Source of the DNA: Cyclobacteriaceae bacterium
Lineage (GTDB): Bacteria; Bacteroidota; Bacteroidia; Cytophagales; Cyclobacteriaceae
Direction of reading: 5' to 3'
Assembly (NCBI GenBank): GCA_016787755.1
Contig: JAEUUA010000025.1
Coordinates: 186,001-250,000 of the forward strand
DNA: 64,000 bases
In this document: piece after piece, positions 26,075-35,508 of the stretch
How positions within the stretch are numbered: the first letter of the stretch is position 1
Layout of the letters: every line of letters begins with the position of its first letter
Translations under genes and position numbers: made by a program
The notes under the pieces: generated by a model
Database searches by the model: none
The model's input: only the letters and a program-made list of their open reading frames with translations
Told to the model about the DNA's origin: nothing

Positions 26075-27742
26075 TCAATTGCCTTTATAATCATACACCT
26101 TCTTTCCTCCTACATAGGTCAGTAAGACTTTTAATTCCCTTATTCTAATGGGATCAACTTTGGTTAAATCTTCACTGATCACCACAAAATCGGCCAACTT
26201 ACCGGGTTCAAGAGTGCCCTTTATATTTTCATCAAAGGATGCATACGCACCACTTCTTGTATATCCGATCAATGCTTGTTCAACGGTTATTTTTTGTTCG
26301 GGCACCCAACCGTCCGGATTTTTATCATCCAACGTGCTACGCGTAACTGCAGCATAAATACCTTCCAGCGGAGTTGAGGGAGCAACCGGCCAATCACTGC
26401 CAAAGGAAACAACCGCTTTTGAATCCAGTAGTGATTTAAACGCATACGTAGTCTTAATTCGTTCAGGTCCAATCAATTGTTCAGCCCAGCGCCCATCATC
26501 AATGGCATGGTAGGGTTGCATGCTGGCTATTACTCCCAGCTCGGCAAACCGATTGATATCAGCAGGTGCAAGATGCTGTGCATGCTCAATGCGGAATCGC
26601 CTGTCTTTCTTTCCATTTTCTTGTTCAACCCGTTTATAAATATCCAATAGCGAATGAATGGCGCTATCACCAATCGCGTGAACCATTACATGCAGACCAA
26701 CTTTGTCAGCATTGGAAACCCACTGATACAAATCTTCGCTTGTGTTTATAAAGAACCCTTTGTCCATTGGTTTATCGGTATACACATCTTTAAATGCAGC
26801 GGTGTGCGATCCTAATGAGCCATCTACAAATCCTTTTAAACCACCTGTCTTCATCCATTTACCAACTTTTGGCTCCATGCCAGCTAATTGTTTCCAACCA
26901 CTTAGCGGAGCAATGGCATACACACGAACGGATAGCTCGTTAGCATCGTTTAATTGTTTTGCGATGCTATAGCTTTCATAACTATTGTTCATGCCATTTA
27001 CATCGTGTACAGAAGTTACACCGTTCGATAAAAAATATTGGGTGGCTGCTTTAAACGCTTTTAGTTTTTGCGCTTCTGTGAACGGAGGAACCTGATCCAG
27101 TATCAGGTTCATTGCATTATCTTTAAAAATACCCGTTGGCTCACCCTTCTTATCTCGAACAATTTCTCCGCCTGCCACGTCCTTCGAATTTTTATCGATG
27201 CCTGCCAACTTCATGGCCGCATTATTTGCCAGCGCCATGTGTCCATCCAGTCGATACACAAACACCGGGTTTTCTTTTGTCTCTCTATCGATCCATTCCT
27301 TTGTAGGAAGCGCTCCACCCCATAAAGTATGATCCCAATTTCCTTCCATAATCCAGGTCCCGGACTCCACCGTCTTTGCATATTCTGCAATTCGTTTGGT
27401 AAACTCTTCCGGAGTTTTAGCATCCGTTAATTTTACACTTAGCAACCCATTACCACCACCTAGTAAATGCACATGAGTATCAATAAAGCCGGGCGTGATA
27501 AAACCACCTTGTATATCTACTACTTCCGTGGAAGAACCATTAAAGTGTTGTATTTCCTCATTTGTTCCAACTGCAAGAATTGAATCGCCAGAAATGGCCA
27601 TCGCCTGAGCCGCTGGTTGTTTTTCGCTGCCTGTCCAGATTTTGGCATTGGTAATTATGAGTTCTGCTTTTTGACTTTCCTTACAGGAGAGCATGAGCGA
27701 GAAGCCCATGATCAAAAGCGAAATTGATTTTGTAATTCTCAT
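26075..27742 (-). CDS. YtcJ-like amidohydrolase lipoprotein
   Basis: The 555-residue protein has a lipoprotein signal (LLIMGFSLMLSC, Cys20) and the Amidohydro_3 architecture of the YtcJ/NfdA group. The HxH is in GGFITPGFIDTHVHLLGGG, further ligands in VHAIGDSAIHSLLDIY and RIEHAQHLAP, the conserved Asp in SFGSDWPVAP, and the domain closes with KLADFVVISEDL. Known relatives hydrolyse N-substituted formamides or similar amides, but most are uncharacterised. It lies 88 bases downstream of a metallo-beta-lactamase gene on the same strand and may share its transcript. Confidence 0.88.
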   Translation of the reverse strand: MRITKSISLLIMGFSLMLSCKESQKAELIITNAKIWTGSEKQPAAQAMAISGDSILAVGTNEEIQHFNGSSTEVVDIQGGFITPGFIDTHVHLLGGGNGLLSVKLTDAKTPEEFTKRIAEYAKTVESGTWIMEGNWDHTLWGGALPTKEWIDRETKENPVFVYRLDGHMALANNAAMKLAGIDKNSKDVAGGEIVRDKKGEPTGIFKDNAMNLILDQVPPFTEAQKLKAFKAATQYFLSNGVTSVHDVNGMNNSYESYSIAKQLNDANELSVRVYAIAPLSGWKQLAGMEPKVGKWMKTGGLKGFVDGSLGSHTAAFKDVYTDKPMDKGFFINTSEDLYQWVSNADKVGLHVMVHAIGDSAIHSLLDIYKRVEQENGKKDRRFRIEHAQHLAPADINRFAELGVIASMQPYHAIDDGRWAEQLIGPERIKTTYAFKSLLDSKAVVSFGSDWPVAPSTPLEGIYAAVTRSTLDDKNPDGWVPEQKITVEQALIGYTRSGAYASFDENIKGTLEPGKLADFVVISEDLTKVDPIRIRELKVLLTYVGGKKVYDYKGN

Positions 27743-27830
27743 AGTGTTTGATTAAAATTTTAGATGAGCCAGTAAAGAGTTACGTTAATTAGTTAATTCT
27801 CCCCAAACGGAATTTTAAAAAAAGTGCAAC

Positions 27831-28574
27831 CTATTTAGAGTTATTTTGAAACAACTCAAGTGTATAATTCAATAATTCCTGCCCACCCGACTTACCATGA
27901 CCGGGGATCACTATTACTGCATCTGCATATTTTTCAGTTATTCGAGCTACGGTTGCCGACCAACCGTCAACATTTGCGTCCGCTAAATTTCCCTTTCCAG
28001 CTCCTACTTCTTTAATCAGACATCCACCAAAGATTACTTTATCCGTTGGAAAGTAGCTTACAATATTATCTCTGGTATGACCTTCGCCCAAAAATTCATT
28101 CACTACTTTCTTGTTACCCACCCTTAATTCAAGATAGATGTCAAATCCATGCTGAGGCACTGTTTCATTGCGTTCTTTTGCCCATGCAATTGTTTTAGTA
28201 CTCGCATAGGAAAGAATTTGCCGGTTATGAAATTCATTTAACCCACCGAGGCAATCTGCATGAAAATGAGTGACCACAACTCCTTTTGGTTTAACCTTTA
28301 ATGAATTTTCAATCCACTCAAGTAGTTCCTTTGATGATGAATCATGGGTGGGGGTGTCAACGATTAATGCTTCCCCGTTATCAATTACAATCATTCCATT
28401 ACAAGGCACATTTCCAAAGCTTTCCGTTTGCAGATAGGAAATATGAACAAACGTGTTTTCAGTAAGTTGTTGGATTTTCAGGGTTTCACTTTCGTAAATA
28501 TAATTTGCTTTGTTTGGCTTACAGGCCATAACTGCGGTTACGATTAAAAGAAACGCGAAGGTTCTAAATTTCAT
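27831..28574 (-). CDS. Subclass B1 metallo-beta-lactamase
   Basis: All zinc ligands of subclass B1 are present in this 247-residue protein: His103, His105 and Asp107 (THFHADCLGG), His166 (GEGHTRDN), Cys185 (FGGCLIKE, with the usual Lys188) and His226 (PGHGKSGG). The GNLADANVDGW segment of the active-site loop is also B1-like. The signal ends in AVMAC, a lipobox with Cys18, so the enzyme is probably membrane-anchored rather than soluble. B1 enzymes hydrolyse penicillins, cephalosporins and carbapenems using two zinc ions. The gene is chromosomal in setting, with no mobile element near it. Activity on particular drugs cannot be told from sequence. Confidence 0.93.
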   Translation of the reverse strand: MKFRTFAFLLIVTAVMACKPNKANYIYESETLKIQQLTENTFVHISYLQTESFGNVPCNGMIVIDNGEALIVDTPTHDSSSKELLEWIENSLKVKPKGVVVTHFHADCLGGLNEFHNRQILSYASTKTIAWAKERNETVPQHGFDIYLELRVGNKKVVNEFLGEGHTRDNIVSYFPTDKVIFGGCLIKEVGAGKGNLADANVDGWSATVARITEKYADAVIVIPGHGKSGGQELLNYTLELFQNNSK

Positions 28575-28668
28575 TTCGAAAGTTTGGATAGAAATACAAA
28601 GATTAAAATTAACATCTGATCGGTATATCTAACAATAACAAGGAACAGTCAAATTTCAATTTTTATCA

Positions 28669-30261
28669 TCACTCAAAAATTACCCGTGCAAATTGTTGAT
28701 TCTTCTTCCGTTGACCAAAGAGGATAACCTGCAAATTCGAAATCTGCCGGGACACCTTAGGCCTTACCACGATGTCTCGATTATTCTTTAACAATGGCTG
28801 CCGCTCTTGCTCGCCTTTTTGGTTAAGGCTTGCCATCATTGCAACCGACTCAACTCCGTTGAAATTGACAGGACGCCCACTCCCTTTATAGGTAATGTTT
28901 TTAGGGTGGTCATTAAAAATGAAACAGATTTTTCCATGCACGATAGCAAGTGTGTACGAAGAATAAAATCCGCCATCATTTATTGTGTGTTGCGTTTTGG
29001 CAACCTTCTCTGCCCATGCAATTTGACCCTCAGCATTGATTTTAACAGCAATAATATCGTTGTAATAGAAATGATAGGTGGTACTGGTAGTCATGGTTCC
29101 ATTTATATTAGTAGTATTTGTAAATGCTTTCATAAAATATTGTTCACCAATTAAAATGGCACTTCCATCTTTGCCAATAAGTAATTTGTCCAAATCATAT
29201 TCATACAATTCAGGCTCCGACCCATTGTCCATTTTTCGCACCGTCCGGTTTGCCTGCCGATCGCTCATACTCTGAATAATGAAGTCGAGACTAAACTCCT
29301 TAAAACTTTTAGTTTTAATCTCTTTTGTGGCTGCGTCAATACTTAAAAAATATGTGCCTTTCACACTATAGGTACCTTTATTTGAATAAAATCCAGCACA
29401 CACCAATCGGTTATCATCCAAAATTTCAATTTGCATATCGGTTAGAAACTTATCTTCAAGCCCTATGGGATATTGTACCAGCGTATTGCCCTGGTCGCGG
29501 AAGGATAATACTTCGTACCGATAGTTCGGCTGACCGTTACGCTTACTTTTTCTTTTCTCTTTGTAGATTACCCCCAACACATATACATTTCCAGAATTAT
29601 CTACGCGGTACGTTTCCGCATCAAAAAGATTATCCTGATAGGGAAGCGTAACATTCTGTTGCCAAAGCGAATTCATGGTAGCATCCAACACGTTGAATTC
29701 CATTTTTTGAGACTCCTCTTTATCGTAAGGCAACGTATGGAACACAAGTATTTTTGAACTATCACGCGAAACACGAAAATTAAAATTGCCATGATTGGAA
29801 TTTGATTTTCCTGAAAAATCGATCTCAGCCAATTTTAAACTCTCCCCCCTCGGTTGAAGTGAACTCTTATCAATTTCTTTCACAAAGAGTCTGTTCTTCT
29901 TTAAGCCACTTTGTAAAGAAGAATAAAACATATAGAGTTTGTTTTTCACGTGCAAAAGCTGCTGCACTTCACATGAATTTCCATCTTCCTTTATCTCAAG
30001 GTCAAAAGACTTGGTGGGAACGAACTCTTTATTGTAATGCTCGAGTGTATACGATCTGCCACCTAACAGCGCACTGCGATACCGGACTTTAATCGCATAA
30101 ATTCCGGTTGCGTCAAATCCTACAATATCTTCAAGGGAAGATTTTCGTGATGCATTGAATTCCTTACCCCATTTTACAGAAAAGTTTAACGGTTGAGAAA
30201 TACTCTGGTTGTTAACTAAAACCAGAAAAAAGAGGCTACATAGAAATTTCATAGTGTTCAA
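28669..30261 (-). CDS. Secreted protein of unknown function (530 residues)
   Basis: The protein starts with a signal peptide (MKFLCSLFFLVLVNNQSISQ; an in-frame ATG three codons in may be the true start). The mature part is made of repeated short beta hairpins and ends in LQVILFGQRKKNQQFARVIFE. Segments such as KILVFHTLPYDKEESQKMEFNVLDATMNSLWQ and YAIKVRYRSALLGGRSYTLEHYNKEF, each an expected strand followed by a turn, suggest a beta-propeller of the type often seen in Cytophagales secreted proteins. No catalytic motif was recognised. It stands between the metallo-beta-lactamase and the cupin gene on the same strand, without close spacing. Confidence 0.7.
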   Translation of the reverse strand: MNTMKFLCSLFFLVLVNNQSISQPLNFSVKWGKEFNASRKSSLEDIVGFDATGIYAIKVRYRSALLGGRSYTLEHYNKEFVPTKSFDLEIKEDGNSCEVQQLLHVKNKLYMFYSSLQSGLKKNRLFVKEIDKSSLQPRGESLKLAEIDFSGKSNSNHGNFNFRVSRDSSKILVFHTLPYDKEESQKMEFNVLDATMNSLWQQNVTLPYQDNLFDAETYRVDNSGNVYVLGVIYKEKRKSKRNGQPNYRYEVLSFRDQGNTLVQYPIGLEDKFLTDMQIEILDDNRLVCAGFYSNKGTYSVKGTYFLSIDAATKEIKTKSFKEFSLDFIIQSMSDRQANRTVRKMDNGSEPELYEYDLDKLLIGKDGSAILIGEQYFMKAFTNTTNINGTMTTSTTYHFYYNDIIAVKINAEGQIAWAEKVAKTQHTINDGGFYSSYTLAIVHGKICFIFNDHPKNITYKGSGRPVNFNGVESVAMMASLNQKGEQERQPLLKNNRDIVVRPKVSRQISNLQVILFGQRKKNQQFARVIFE

Positions 30262-30354
30262 CTATTGTTTAATTCAACCAGGCTCATACAACGCTAATGA
30301 GTAATCGCATTACAAATCTAAAACGTAAGGGTTGAAACTTTATCTTCTTTATTT

Positions 30355-30915
30355 CTACATTTTCAATGGAGGTCCCACAACCTGCATCTCATTGTCAGCA
30401 AAAATCTTTTCCATTTCTTTTTGCGTTGGTTCATGATCCAGGGCTGCCACCGTTACAAAAAAATCTTCCAGCTTTCCTGCCGGTTGCATTATCACATTCA
30501 TTTTACCTGTTTCTGATACTTGAGTCCATGCGTGAGCAACTTTACGGGGAAGGAAAATGCTGTCACCCTTTGACAGACTAAACTTTTCATCCCCTACCTG
30601 AAAATAGTATGAACCTTCAAGGACATAAAATATTTCATCTTGCAAGTGATGAATGTGTAAAGGGGTTCCCTTTCCTTGCGACAAAGAGGTTTGTTCAAAG
30701 ATTGCTAAATCTCCATTGGTGTCACGCCCTGAAATTTTTACATCAAGAACATTGGAGTTTACTCCTTTTAATTTAATATGCCCGTGAATCCGTCCCTCCC
30801 CGGAATTAATCTTAAATCCCTTGTCTGCCCGCGCGAGCATATTGGTTTTAATTTTAGCGAAAACTGACATTGGAATAACAGAAAGCGCTGCCAGAATAAA
30901 TTTTCCTCGTTTCAT
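30355..30915 (-). CDS. Cupin-domain protein, probably exported
   Basis: This 186-residue protein begins with a hydrophobic segment (GKFILAALSVIPMSVFA) preceded by MKR, which suggests export. It has a single cupin barrel: motif 1 is GKGTPLHIHHLQDEIFYVLEGSYYF, with the HxH and Glu metal ligands, and motif 2 is FLPRKVAHAWTQVSE. Proteins of this size and order are usually metal-binding storage-fold enzymes such as quercetinase-like or epimerase-like members, but the reaction is open. It stands alone. Confidence 0.85.
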   Translation of the reverse strand: MKRGKFILAALSVIPMSVFAKIKTNMLARADKGFKINSGEGRIHGHIKLKGVNSNVLDVKISGRDTNGDLAIFEQTSLSQGKGTPLHIHHLQDEIFYVLEGSYYFQVGDEKFSLSKGDSIFLPRKVAHAWTQVSETGKMNVIMQPAGKLEDFFVTVAALDHEPTQKEMEKIFADNEMQVVGPPLKM

Positions 30916-31022
30916 GATCTTGAGTTTTGGTGCTGGTTAATTGCCTTGTTGAAGGTGGTGTTGTCAGTTCTTGCAACATTTTCAAGCTTGTTGGCTAAAG
31001 ATATGTGCTTAGAATTCTTAAA

Positions 31023-31610
31023 TTATTTCCCTACTGTGTAATTCAGTTCAGTTACCCCACAAGCAAATTGTTGGGTAGTCAATAGTTTTAGTTTTGTTTT
31101 GTCTTTGATGCCCTCAAACAATGGAATACCTCGTCCAAGAATAATCGGATTAACAAACAGCCAATAGCCATCAATTAAGTTAAGTTGAATAAGAGAATGC
31201 GTTGCTGTTGGGCTGCCAAAAAGCAAGATCTCTTCACTCCCGCCAATATGTGATTGTTTTAATTCATGTATTCTTTCCGAAAGGTTGTCGCTAATAATTC
31301 TTGTGTTAGTTCCGGCAGGCAGGTCTGCGCCTTTCATTGTTTTTGATAACACAATTTTGTGAACCTTGCTATACCATTTTGAATGTTCAATGTCGTGCTT
31401 GGACGCTGATGGCTTATCGGCCGCGGTAGGCCAGTAATTTTCCATCATATCATAAGTTACTCGCCCATATAATGAAGTATCGCCCGCGCTTATTCGCTTA
31501 CCGACATGATCAAAAATTTCTTCGTCAACGGTAATCCAGTCCATTTCTCCGTTCGGTCCTGCTACAAAACCGTCCAGCGATATGTGCATAAATGAAATTA
31601 TTTTTTTCAT
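31023..31610 (-). CDS. Dihydrofolate-reductase-fold (RibD C-terminal) protein
   Basis: The 195 residues cover one RibD C-terminal/DHFR-like domain: the start MKKIISFMHISLDGFVAGPNGEMDWI, the SLYGRVTYDMMENYWP strand-helix and the glycine-rich IGGSEEILLFGSPTATHSLIQLNLIDGYWLFVNPIILGRGIPLFEG are typical. Such stand-alone proteins bind NADPH and are generally annotated as deaminase/reductase family; they are not true folate reductases. No operon partner is seen. Confidence 0.9.
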   Translation of the reverse strand: MKKIISFMHISLDGFVAGPNGEMDWITVDEEIFDHVGKRISAGDTSLYGRVTYDMMENYWPTAADKPSASKHDIEHSKWYSKVHKIVLSKTMKGADLPAGTNTRIISDNLSERIHELKQSHIGGSEEILLFGSPTATHSLIQLNLIDGYWLFVNPIILGRGIPLFEGIKDKTKLKLLTTQQFACGVTELNYTVGK

Positions 31611-31726
31611 ATAATTCTATTCTTACTATTGTTGGTTTGTTGATGACGTTAATATGTATAGGTATTGGAACATATGTTCCAATTTCCTAATTGACAATTC
31701 TAAAATACTGCTTTTTAGCTAGTATC

Positions 31727-32851
31727 TTACTCGCCAAACAAACTCTTATCAATTCCTGGAATCACAGTAAGGGCATTTTTATAATACACTTTACGCAGCA
31801 CAGAGTCGGGCAGTTCAAGGCCATACATTTTCCAATGGGCGTGACGCTTGCGGTAGTAATCAAAATATTCATCGCTGGTTTCCAACACGCGGAAGTAGGT
31901 ATAATACTCTTCCATTTTATACGTGTCCTTACCAAACATAACCCGGTCTTGGTACTTAATTAAAAAGTTACGCGCAGTTTTAGGTTGGCGGCCCAACTCA
32001 GCCAGCACTGCACCCAGTTCTGTATACACATTGGGTAATTCATCAAATAACGTTCCGAGGCGTTCCAAATCATTACCAAACCAACCGAGGTGCGCATTGA
32101 TAAATTTTGTTTCAGGATGTTTGCGAAACACATGATGTTGCTCGCCCATCAATTGCTCAAACGGAGGTACCTTGGCGGGATCGCGGTAGCGGCCTGGCTC
32201 CTGCTTTAGTTCGAGCCAACGCTCATTGTACTTGTCTTTCGGATTCCAAAAGGAACTGGGTTCACCGGAATGAATCAACACCGGAATGCCTAACGCGCCA
32301 CACTTAGCCCAGATGGGATCAAGCCGTGGATCATCAATGGCAATTCTGTTTCCTTCATTGTCTTTATCGGTAAGTCCTAATCCTTTATACACTTTTAAGC
32401 CGCACACGCCTTGCTTCACGGCTTCGTCCATCATGACCAGTGTTTCATTCGGCCACCCTTCGTCATCCAGGTTTTCAAAATTGATATTTAAAAAAAGAAT
32501 AAAACGATTGGGGTAATGTTCATTCACGTTATCCAGCGACCACTCCAAATACTTTCCGCGAAAGCCACTGAGGTTCACCATCACACCCATATTGAGCGAA
32601 TCCATTTCAACGATCAACTTATCCAGGTCTTGAATAGGCATCGTCCATTGATGGTTGTGCACATCAATGAAGGGAAACTTAGCGCGTGTGAGTTTATGCG
32701 CAGGAACTTTTAGGGTGGAGATGGGTTCGTAGTCTTCTACGTCCATCACATTATTCCGGTATTGAATTTTACCAATGAGCCAATAAGCTGCGCCCAAAAA
32801 AAAGAGTATGGCCAACATTGACCATACCCAATTCCGTTTTAGGAAAGCCAT
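31727..32851 (-). CDS. Membrane-anchored amidohydrolase (Amidohydro_2)
   Basis: The ATG at 32851 gives 374 residues; a TTG two codons upstream is the alternative. An N-terminal helix (VWSMLAILFFLGAAYWLIG) anchors the protein. The catalytic TIM barrel has HxH in FPFIDVHNHQW, His in VLIHSGEP and INAHLGWFG, and the conserved Asp in VMFGKDTYKMEEYY. This is the layout of the ACMSD-like Amidohydro_2 group, decarboxylases or lactone/amide hydrolases. The gene begins 7 bases after the DUF2911 gene stop, so the two form an operon. The substrate is unknown. Confidence 0.87.
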   Translation of the reverse strand: MAFLKRNWVWSMLAILFFLGAAYWLIGKIQYRNNVMDVEDYEPISTLKVPAHKLTRAKFPFIDVHNHQWTMPIQDLDKLIVEMDSLNMGVMVNLSGFRGKYLEWSLDNVNEHYPNRFILFLNINFENLDDEGWPNETLVMMDEAVKQGVCGLKVYKGLGLTDKDNEGNRIAIDDPRLDPIWAKCGALGIPVLIHSGEPSSFWNPKDKYNERWLELKQEPGRYRDPAKVPPFEQLMGEQHHVFRKHPETKFINAHLGWFGNDLERLGTLFDELPNVYTELGAVLAELGRQPKTARNFLIKYQDRVMFGKDTYKMEEYYTYFRVLETSDEYFDYYRKRHAHWKMYGLELPDSVLRKVYYKNALTVIPGIDKSLFGE

Positions 32852-32857
32852 TAGCAA

Positions 32858-33403
32858 TTATTGAATTGTGATCGGAACGCGAACCATTGTTTTATCCCAA
32901 ACAAAATCCATGTTAATGCCCGTAGAATCACTCGCAAAGGTAATCGCGAATTTTTCTATTTCAGTGGGTGCTGTCATTACAGGAACCTGCACTGTTAAAA
33001 CATCCTTTGTATAATCAGGTTCTTCATTGGCAAAGTAAACTCCTACCTCGGAATTAAGACCTACTGTAAAAGAAGTTGCGCCTGGCACCGCATACATGCG
33101 GTAGCTTCCGGCACTTACAGGCTGCCCGGCAAACGTTACGTCTTTACTAAATGTTATTTCGGTAGCTGCGTTGGCACCCAATCGCCAGTATTTTCCGTAA
33201 GGTTGCAAAGCACCATCCTTCTCTTCACCAAAAATTAAGCGGCCGCGCTTGGAAGGTTGAGAGTAATTAACTTTTATATCAAGTCCCTTATGGCTAAAAG
33301 AAGTTGAAGTGGAAGGACTTTTAGGAAACAGGGCGGTGTATCCGAGAAAGCCTAGAAAGCCAATAAATAGCACGCCAACACCGATAAGAATTTTTTTTAT
33401 CAT
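32858..33403 (-). CDS. DUF2911 domain protein
   Basis: This 181-residue protein has an N-terminal signal or anchor (ILIGVGVLFIGFLGFLGYTALF). The DUF2911 domain follows, with its usual blocks IKVNYSQPSKRGRLIFG, YGKYWRLGANAATEITFSKDVTFAGQPVSAGSYRMYAVPG and DFVWDKTMVRVPI. DUF2911 is common in Bacteroidota, where it occurs in secreted or periplasmic proteins and has no established activity. It is the first gene of a pair with the amidohydrolase downstream. Confidence 0.9.
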   Translation of the reverse strand: MIKKILIGVGVLFIGFLGFLGYTALFPKSPSTSTSFSHKGLDIKVNYSQPSKRGRLIFGEEKDGALQPYGKYWRLGANAATEITFSKDVTFAGQPVSAGSYRMYAVPGATSFTVGLNSEVGVYFANEEPDYTKDVLTVQVPVMTAPTEIEKFAITFASDSTGINMDFVWDKTMVRVPITIQ

Positions 33404-33461
33404 AAGGATTAGGGTTTGTAAAGAGTGTTAAATATACAAACTCTGAATCTAAAAACATTTA

Positions 33462-33536
33462 ACCGCAAAGAACCCTGAGAAACTCAAAGTTTTTTATTCA
33501 TAGTTCTTTTGCAAACATCTGTGCGCTCTGTGGTAA
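33462..33536. repeat. Imperfect inverted repeat, REP-like
   Basis: ACCGCAAAGAAC (33462-33473) is mirrored by GTTCTTTTGC (33503-33512) and, further out, GTGGTA (33530-33535). This composition resembles the CGCAAAGAAC/GTTCTTTGCG repeats common in Bacteroidota gene gaps, though copies elsewhere cannot be checked here. Confidence 0.45.
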
Positions 33537-33542
33537 ATAAAC

Positions 33543-33923
33543 TTAACAAGTTTCCTTTTTCACCTCAGCCATGATCGCTTCAAAATCAAGATCAGCCAGT
33601 TTTGTAGCATACAATAAAAGTCGAACTTCTTTTACGTGGAAAACACCATCGGCATTAGCTAACTCAAATAATTTTACGAAAGCCCTGATTTTAAATTCAG
33701 GAGAACATTCGTTAACCATTTTTATCCCGTTTTGGTAAATTTCACGACCTGTTTTCCCAATTATGGAATCATTAAACTGGTCAAATATCGTATCACTGAT
33801 ACCTTCAGATTCTTTGATTTTATCAAGATAATGAATCTCTTCCCCGCAAATTTCATTATCTGACCAGATTAGCAGGTATGTTAGGTGCAAAAGTGCCTGT
33901 GCATAAGTATCGTGCGTATTCAT
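33543..33923 (-). CDS. TerB-like helical protein
   Basis: From the ATG at 33923 this gives a 126-residue all-helical protein (a longer frame begins at 33962). It carries the acidic loops of TerB-like proteins: WSDNEICGEEIHYLDKIKESEG near the start and ELANADGVFHVKEVRLLLYATKLADL near the end. Both resemble the paired metal-binding D/E motifs of the tellurite-resistance TerB fold. Its function is not established. No operon partner is seen. Confidence 0.65.
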   Translation of the reverse strand: MNTHDTYAQALLHLTYLLIWSDNEICGEEIHYLDKIKESEGISDTIFDQFNDSIIGKTGREIYQNGIKMVNECSPEFKIRAFVKLFELANADGVFHVKEVRLLLYATKLADLDFEAIMAEVKKETC

Positions 33924-34132
33924 GAATTTAGTTATTTGTACCAGGGGATGCTCCAAAACCAATCCAATTCTTCATGCAGCAAAATTGATTATAATATTTC
34001 ACTTTACAGCATAACTCTGCCAAGTACAAAGCGAATTTAAGGATGTTTCCGAATTTTCGTTGTGAACCGTTGCGCGTGCAAAGATTAATCTTATCTCACA
34101 TTTATTACTTTTAAGTTTCGCAAAGCCAACCT

Positions 34133-35050
34133 ATGGAAACTCCCCCTATTTTTACGGTTGCCGTTGTTCAGGCAGCACCGGTCTTTTTTAACAAAGTACA
34201 AACGGTAGAAAAAATTCAAACGCTGGCACACCAGGCAGCAAAAGAAAAAGCTGCGCTGATTTTATTTCCGGAAGTTATTATTCCGGGGTATCCGAGAGGC
34301 CTAATTTTTGGAACGACAGTGGGTGGTCGCACACCCGATGGTCGTGAAATGTTTTTGCGCTATTGGGAAAACTCAGTTCTGGTGCCCGGACCAGAAACAG
34401 ATTTGCTCGCCCGCACTGCTAAAGAAACAAAAGCCTGGCTGGTAGTGGGTGTTACCGAAAAAGATGCGGTGAGCGATACCTTGTATTGCACGCTGTTATA
34501 CTTTTCTCCGCAAGGTGTACTTGCTCATAAACACAGAAAGCTAAAACCTACTGCTGCCGAACGAATTCTTTGGGGCGAAGGAGATGGCACCGATCTGAAT
34601 GTATTGGATACGAAGCTCGGGAAAATTGGTGGGTTGATATGTTGGGAAAATTATATGCCGCTGGCGCGGACTGCTATGTATCAGCAAGGGATTGAAATTT
34701 ACCTTGCCCCTACTGCGGACTGTCGCGATACGTGGCAATCATCCATGGAACACATTGCCTTTGAAGGGCGGTGTTTTGTGTTGGGTTGTAATCAATACTT
34801 AACACGCGACCATTATCCGGATGATTTGAAAGTGTATATCAGTGAAACGCATCCTTCGCTGCCCAGCAAAGGAGGAAGTTGCATCATCTCACCCTTAGGA
34901 AAACCCTTGGCGGGACCGCTCTATGATAAAGAAGGAATTATCACTGCCGAGATTGATCACCGCGAAATCATTAAAGCTAAAATGGATTTTGATGTGATTG
35001 GGCATTATGCACGGCCGGATGTTTTTGAGTTGAAGGTGAAGAAGGGTTAG
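34133..35050 (+). CDS. Nitrilase-family carbon-nitrogen hydrolase
   Basis: This 305-residue enzyme has the full Glu-Lys-Cys triad: Glu47 in LFPEVIIPGYPRG, Lys136 in HRKLKPT and Cys170 in GLICWENYMPLART. The CWENYMPLAR signature and HRKLKPT are those of true nitrilases (branch 1, aliphatic/aromatic nitrilase), so a nitrile is a more likely substrate than an amide. The product would be the carboxylic acid and ammonia. The start codon follows a T-rich region without a clear promoter. It is convergent with and overlaps by four bases the small membrane protein gene on the other strand. Confidence 0.93.
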   Translation: METPPIFTVAVVQAAPVFFNKVQTVEKIQTLAHQAAKEKAALILFPEVIIPGYPRGLIFGTTVGGRTPDGREMFLRYWENSVLVPGPETDLLARTAKETKAWLVVGVTEKDAVSDTLYCTLLYFSPQGVLAHKHRKLKPTAAERILWGEGDGTDLNVLDTKLGKIGGLICWENYMPLARTAMYQQGIEIYLAPTADCRDTWQSSMEHIAFEGRCFVLGCNQYLTRDHYPDDLKVYISETHPSLPSKGGSCIISPLGKPLAGPLYDKEGIITAEIDHREIIKAKMDFDVIGHYARPDVFELKVKKG

Positions 35051-35412
35051 TCCTTCTTGCTCAACTTAAATATCCAAACCACTGGATAGTCATGAATATT
35101 TTGGTAAAATATCGTCAAAGCATAAAACACTCTAACTCTCATAAATTTTTGAATAATTCTTATCGAATTTGAATCATCGGAAGAATGACCCATCCATTTA
35201 TTAATACCCGTACTTATTAAATGATATGGATATATATACAGACTAAATACCCAAATCTTAAATACCTCAAAATTATAAAACCAACTAAAAATTATAAGAG
35301 CAATAATAATGGTGGTGTATAAAATAGTCTTCCGGAATTCATTCTTCTCTAATGAATAAATTAAAAAGACATTGCAAAAAGATAAAATTGGGAGCAACGA
35401 TAACGCAATCAT
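35047..35412 (-). CDS. Small membrane protein, unknown
   Basis: A 121-residue protein with two strong transmembrane helices (MIALSLLPILSFCNVFLIYSL and TILYTTIIIALIIFSWFY) and a charged C-terminal half (GINKWMGHSSDDSNSIRIIQKFMRVRVFYAL). Its DNA is visibly more A+T-rich than the neighbours, which may point to recent gain. No family was recognised. It ends inside the end of the nitrilase gene on the opposite strand. Confidence 0.55.
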   Translation of the reverse strand: MIALSLLPILSFCNVFLIYSLEKNEFRKTILYTTIIIALIIFSWFYNFEVFKIWVFSLYIYPYHLISTGINKWMGHSSDDSNSIRIIQKFMRVRVFYALTIFYQNIHDYPVVWIFKLSKKD

Positions 35413-35470
35413 TGTGACATAATTAAACCCAAATTTTTGAGACTATCTAAAACTACCAAACCACGCTTCA

Positions 35471-35503
35471 CCCTTCTCCTTCTGGAGAAGGGCCGGGGAT
35501 GAG
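35471..35503. repeat. REP-type hairpin element
   Basis: CCCTTCTCC (35471-35479) and GGAGAAGGG (35484-35492) form a perfect 9-bp stem with a 4-base loop, followed by CCGGGGATGAGG. Sequences of this form are known as repeated extragenic palindromes in many bacteria. It lies directly after the dtxR-type gene and lacks the T run of a terminator. Confidence 0.6.
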
Positions 35504-35508
35504 GTAAA

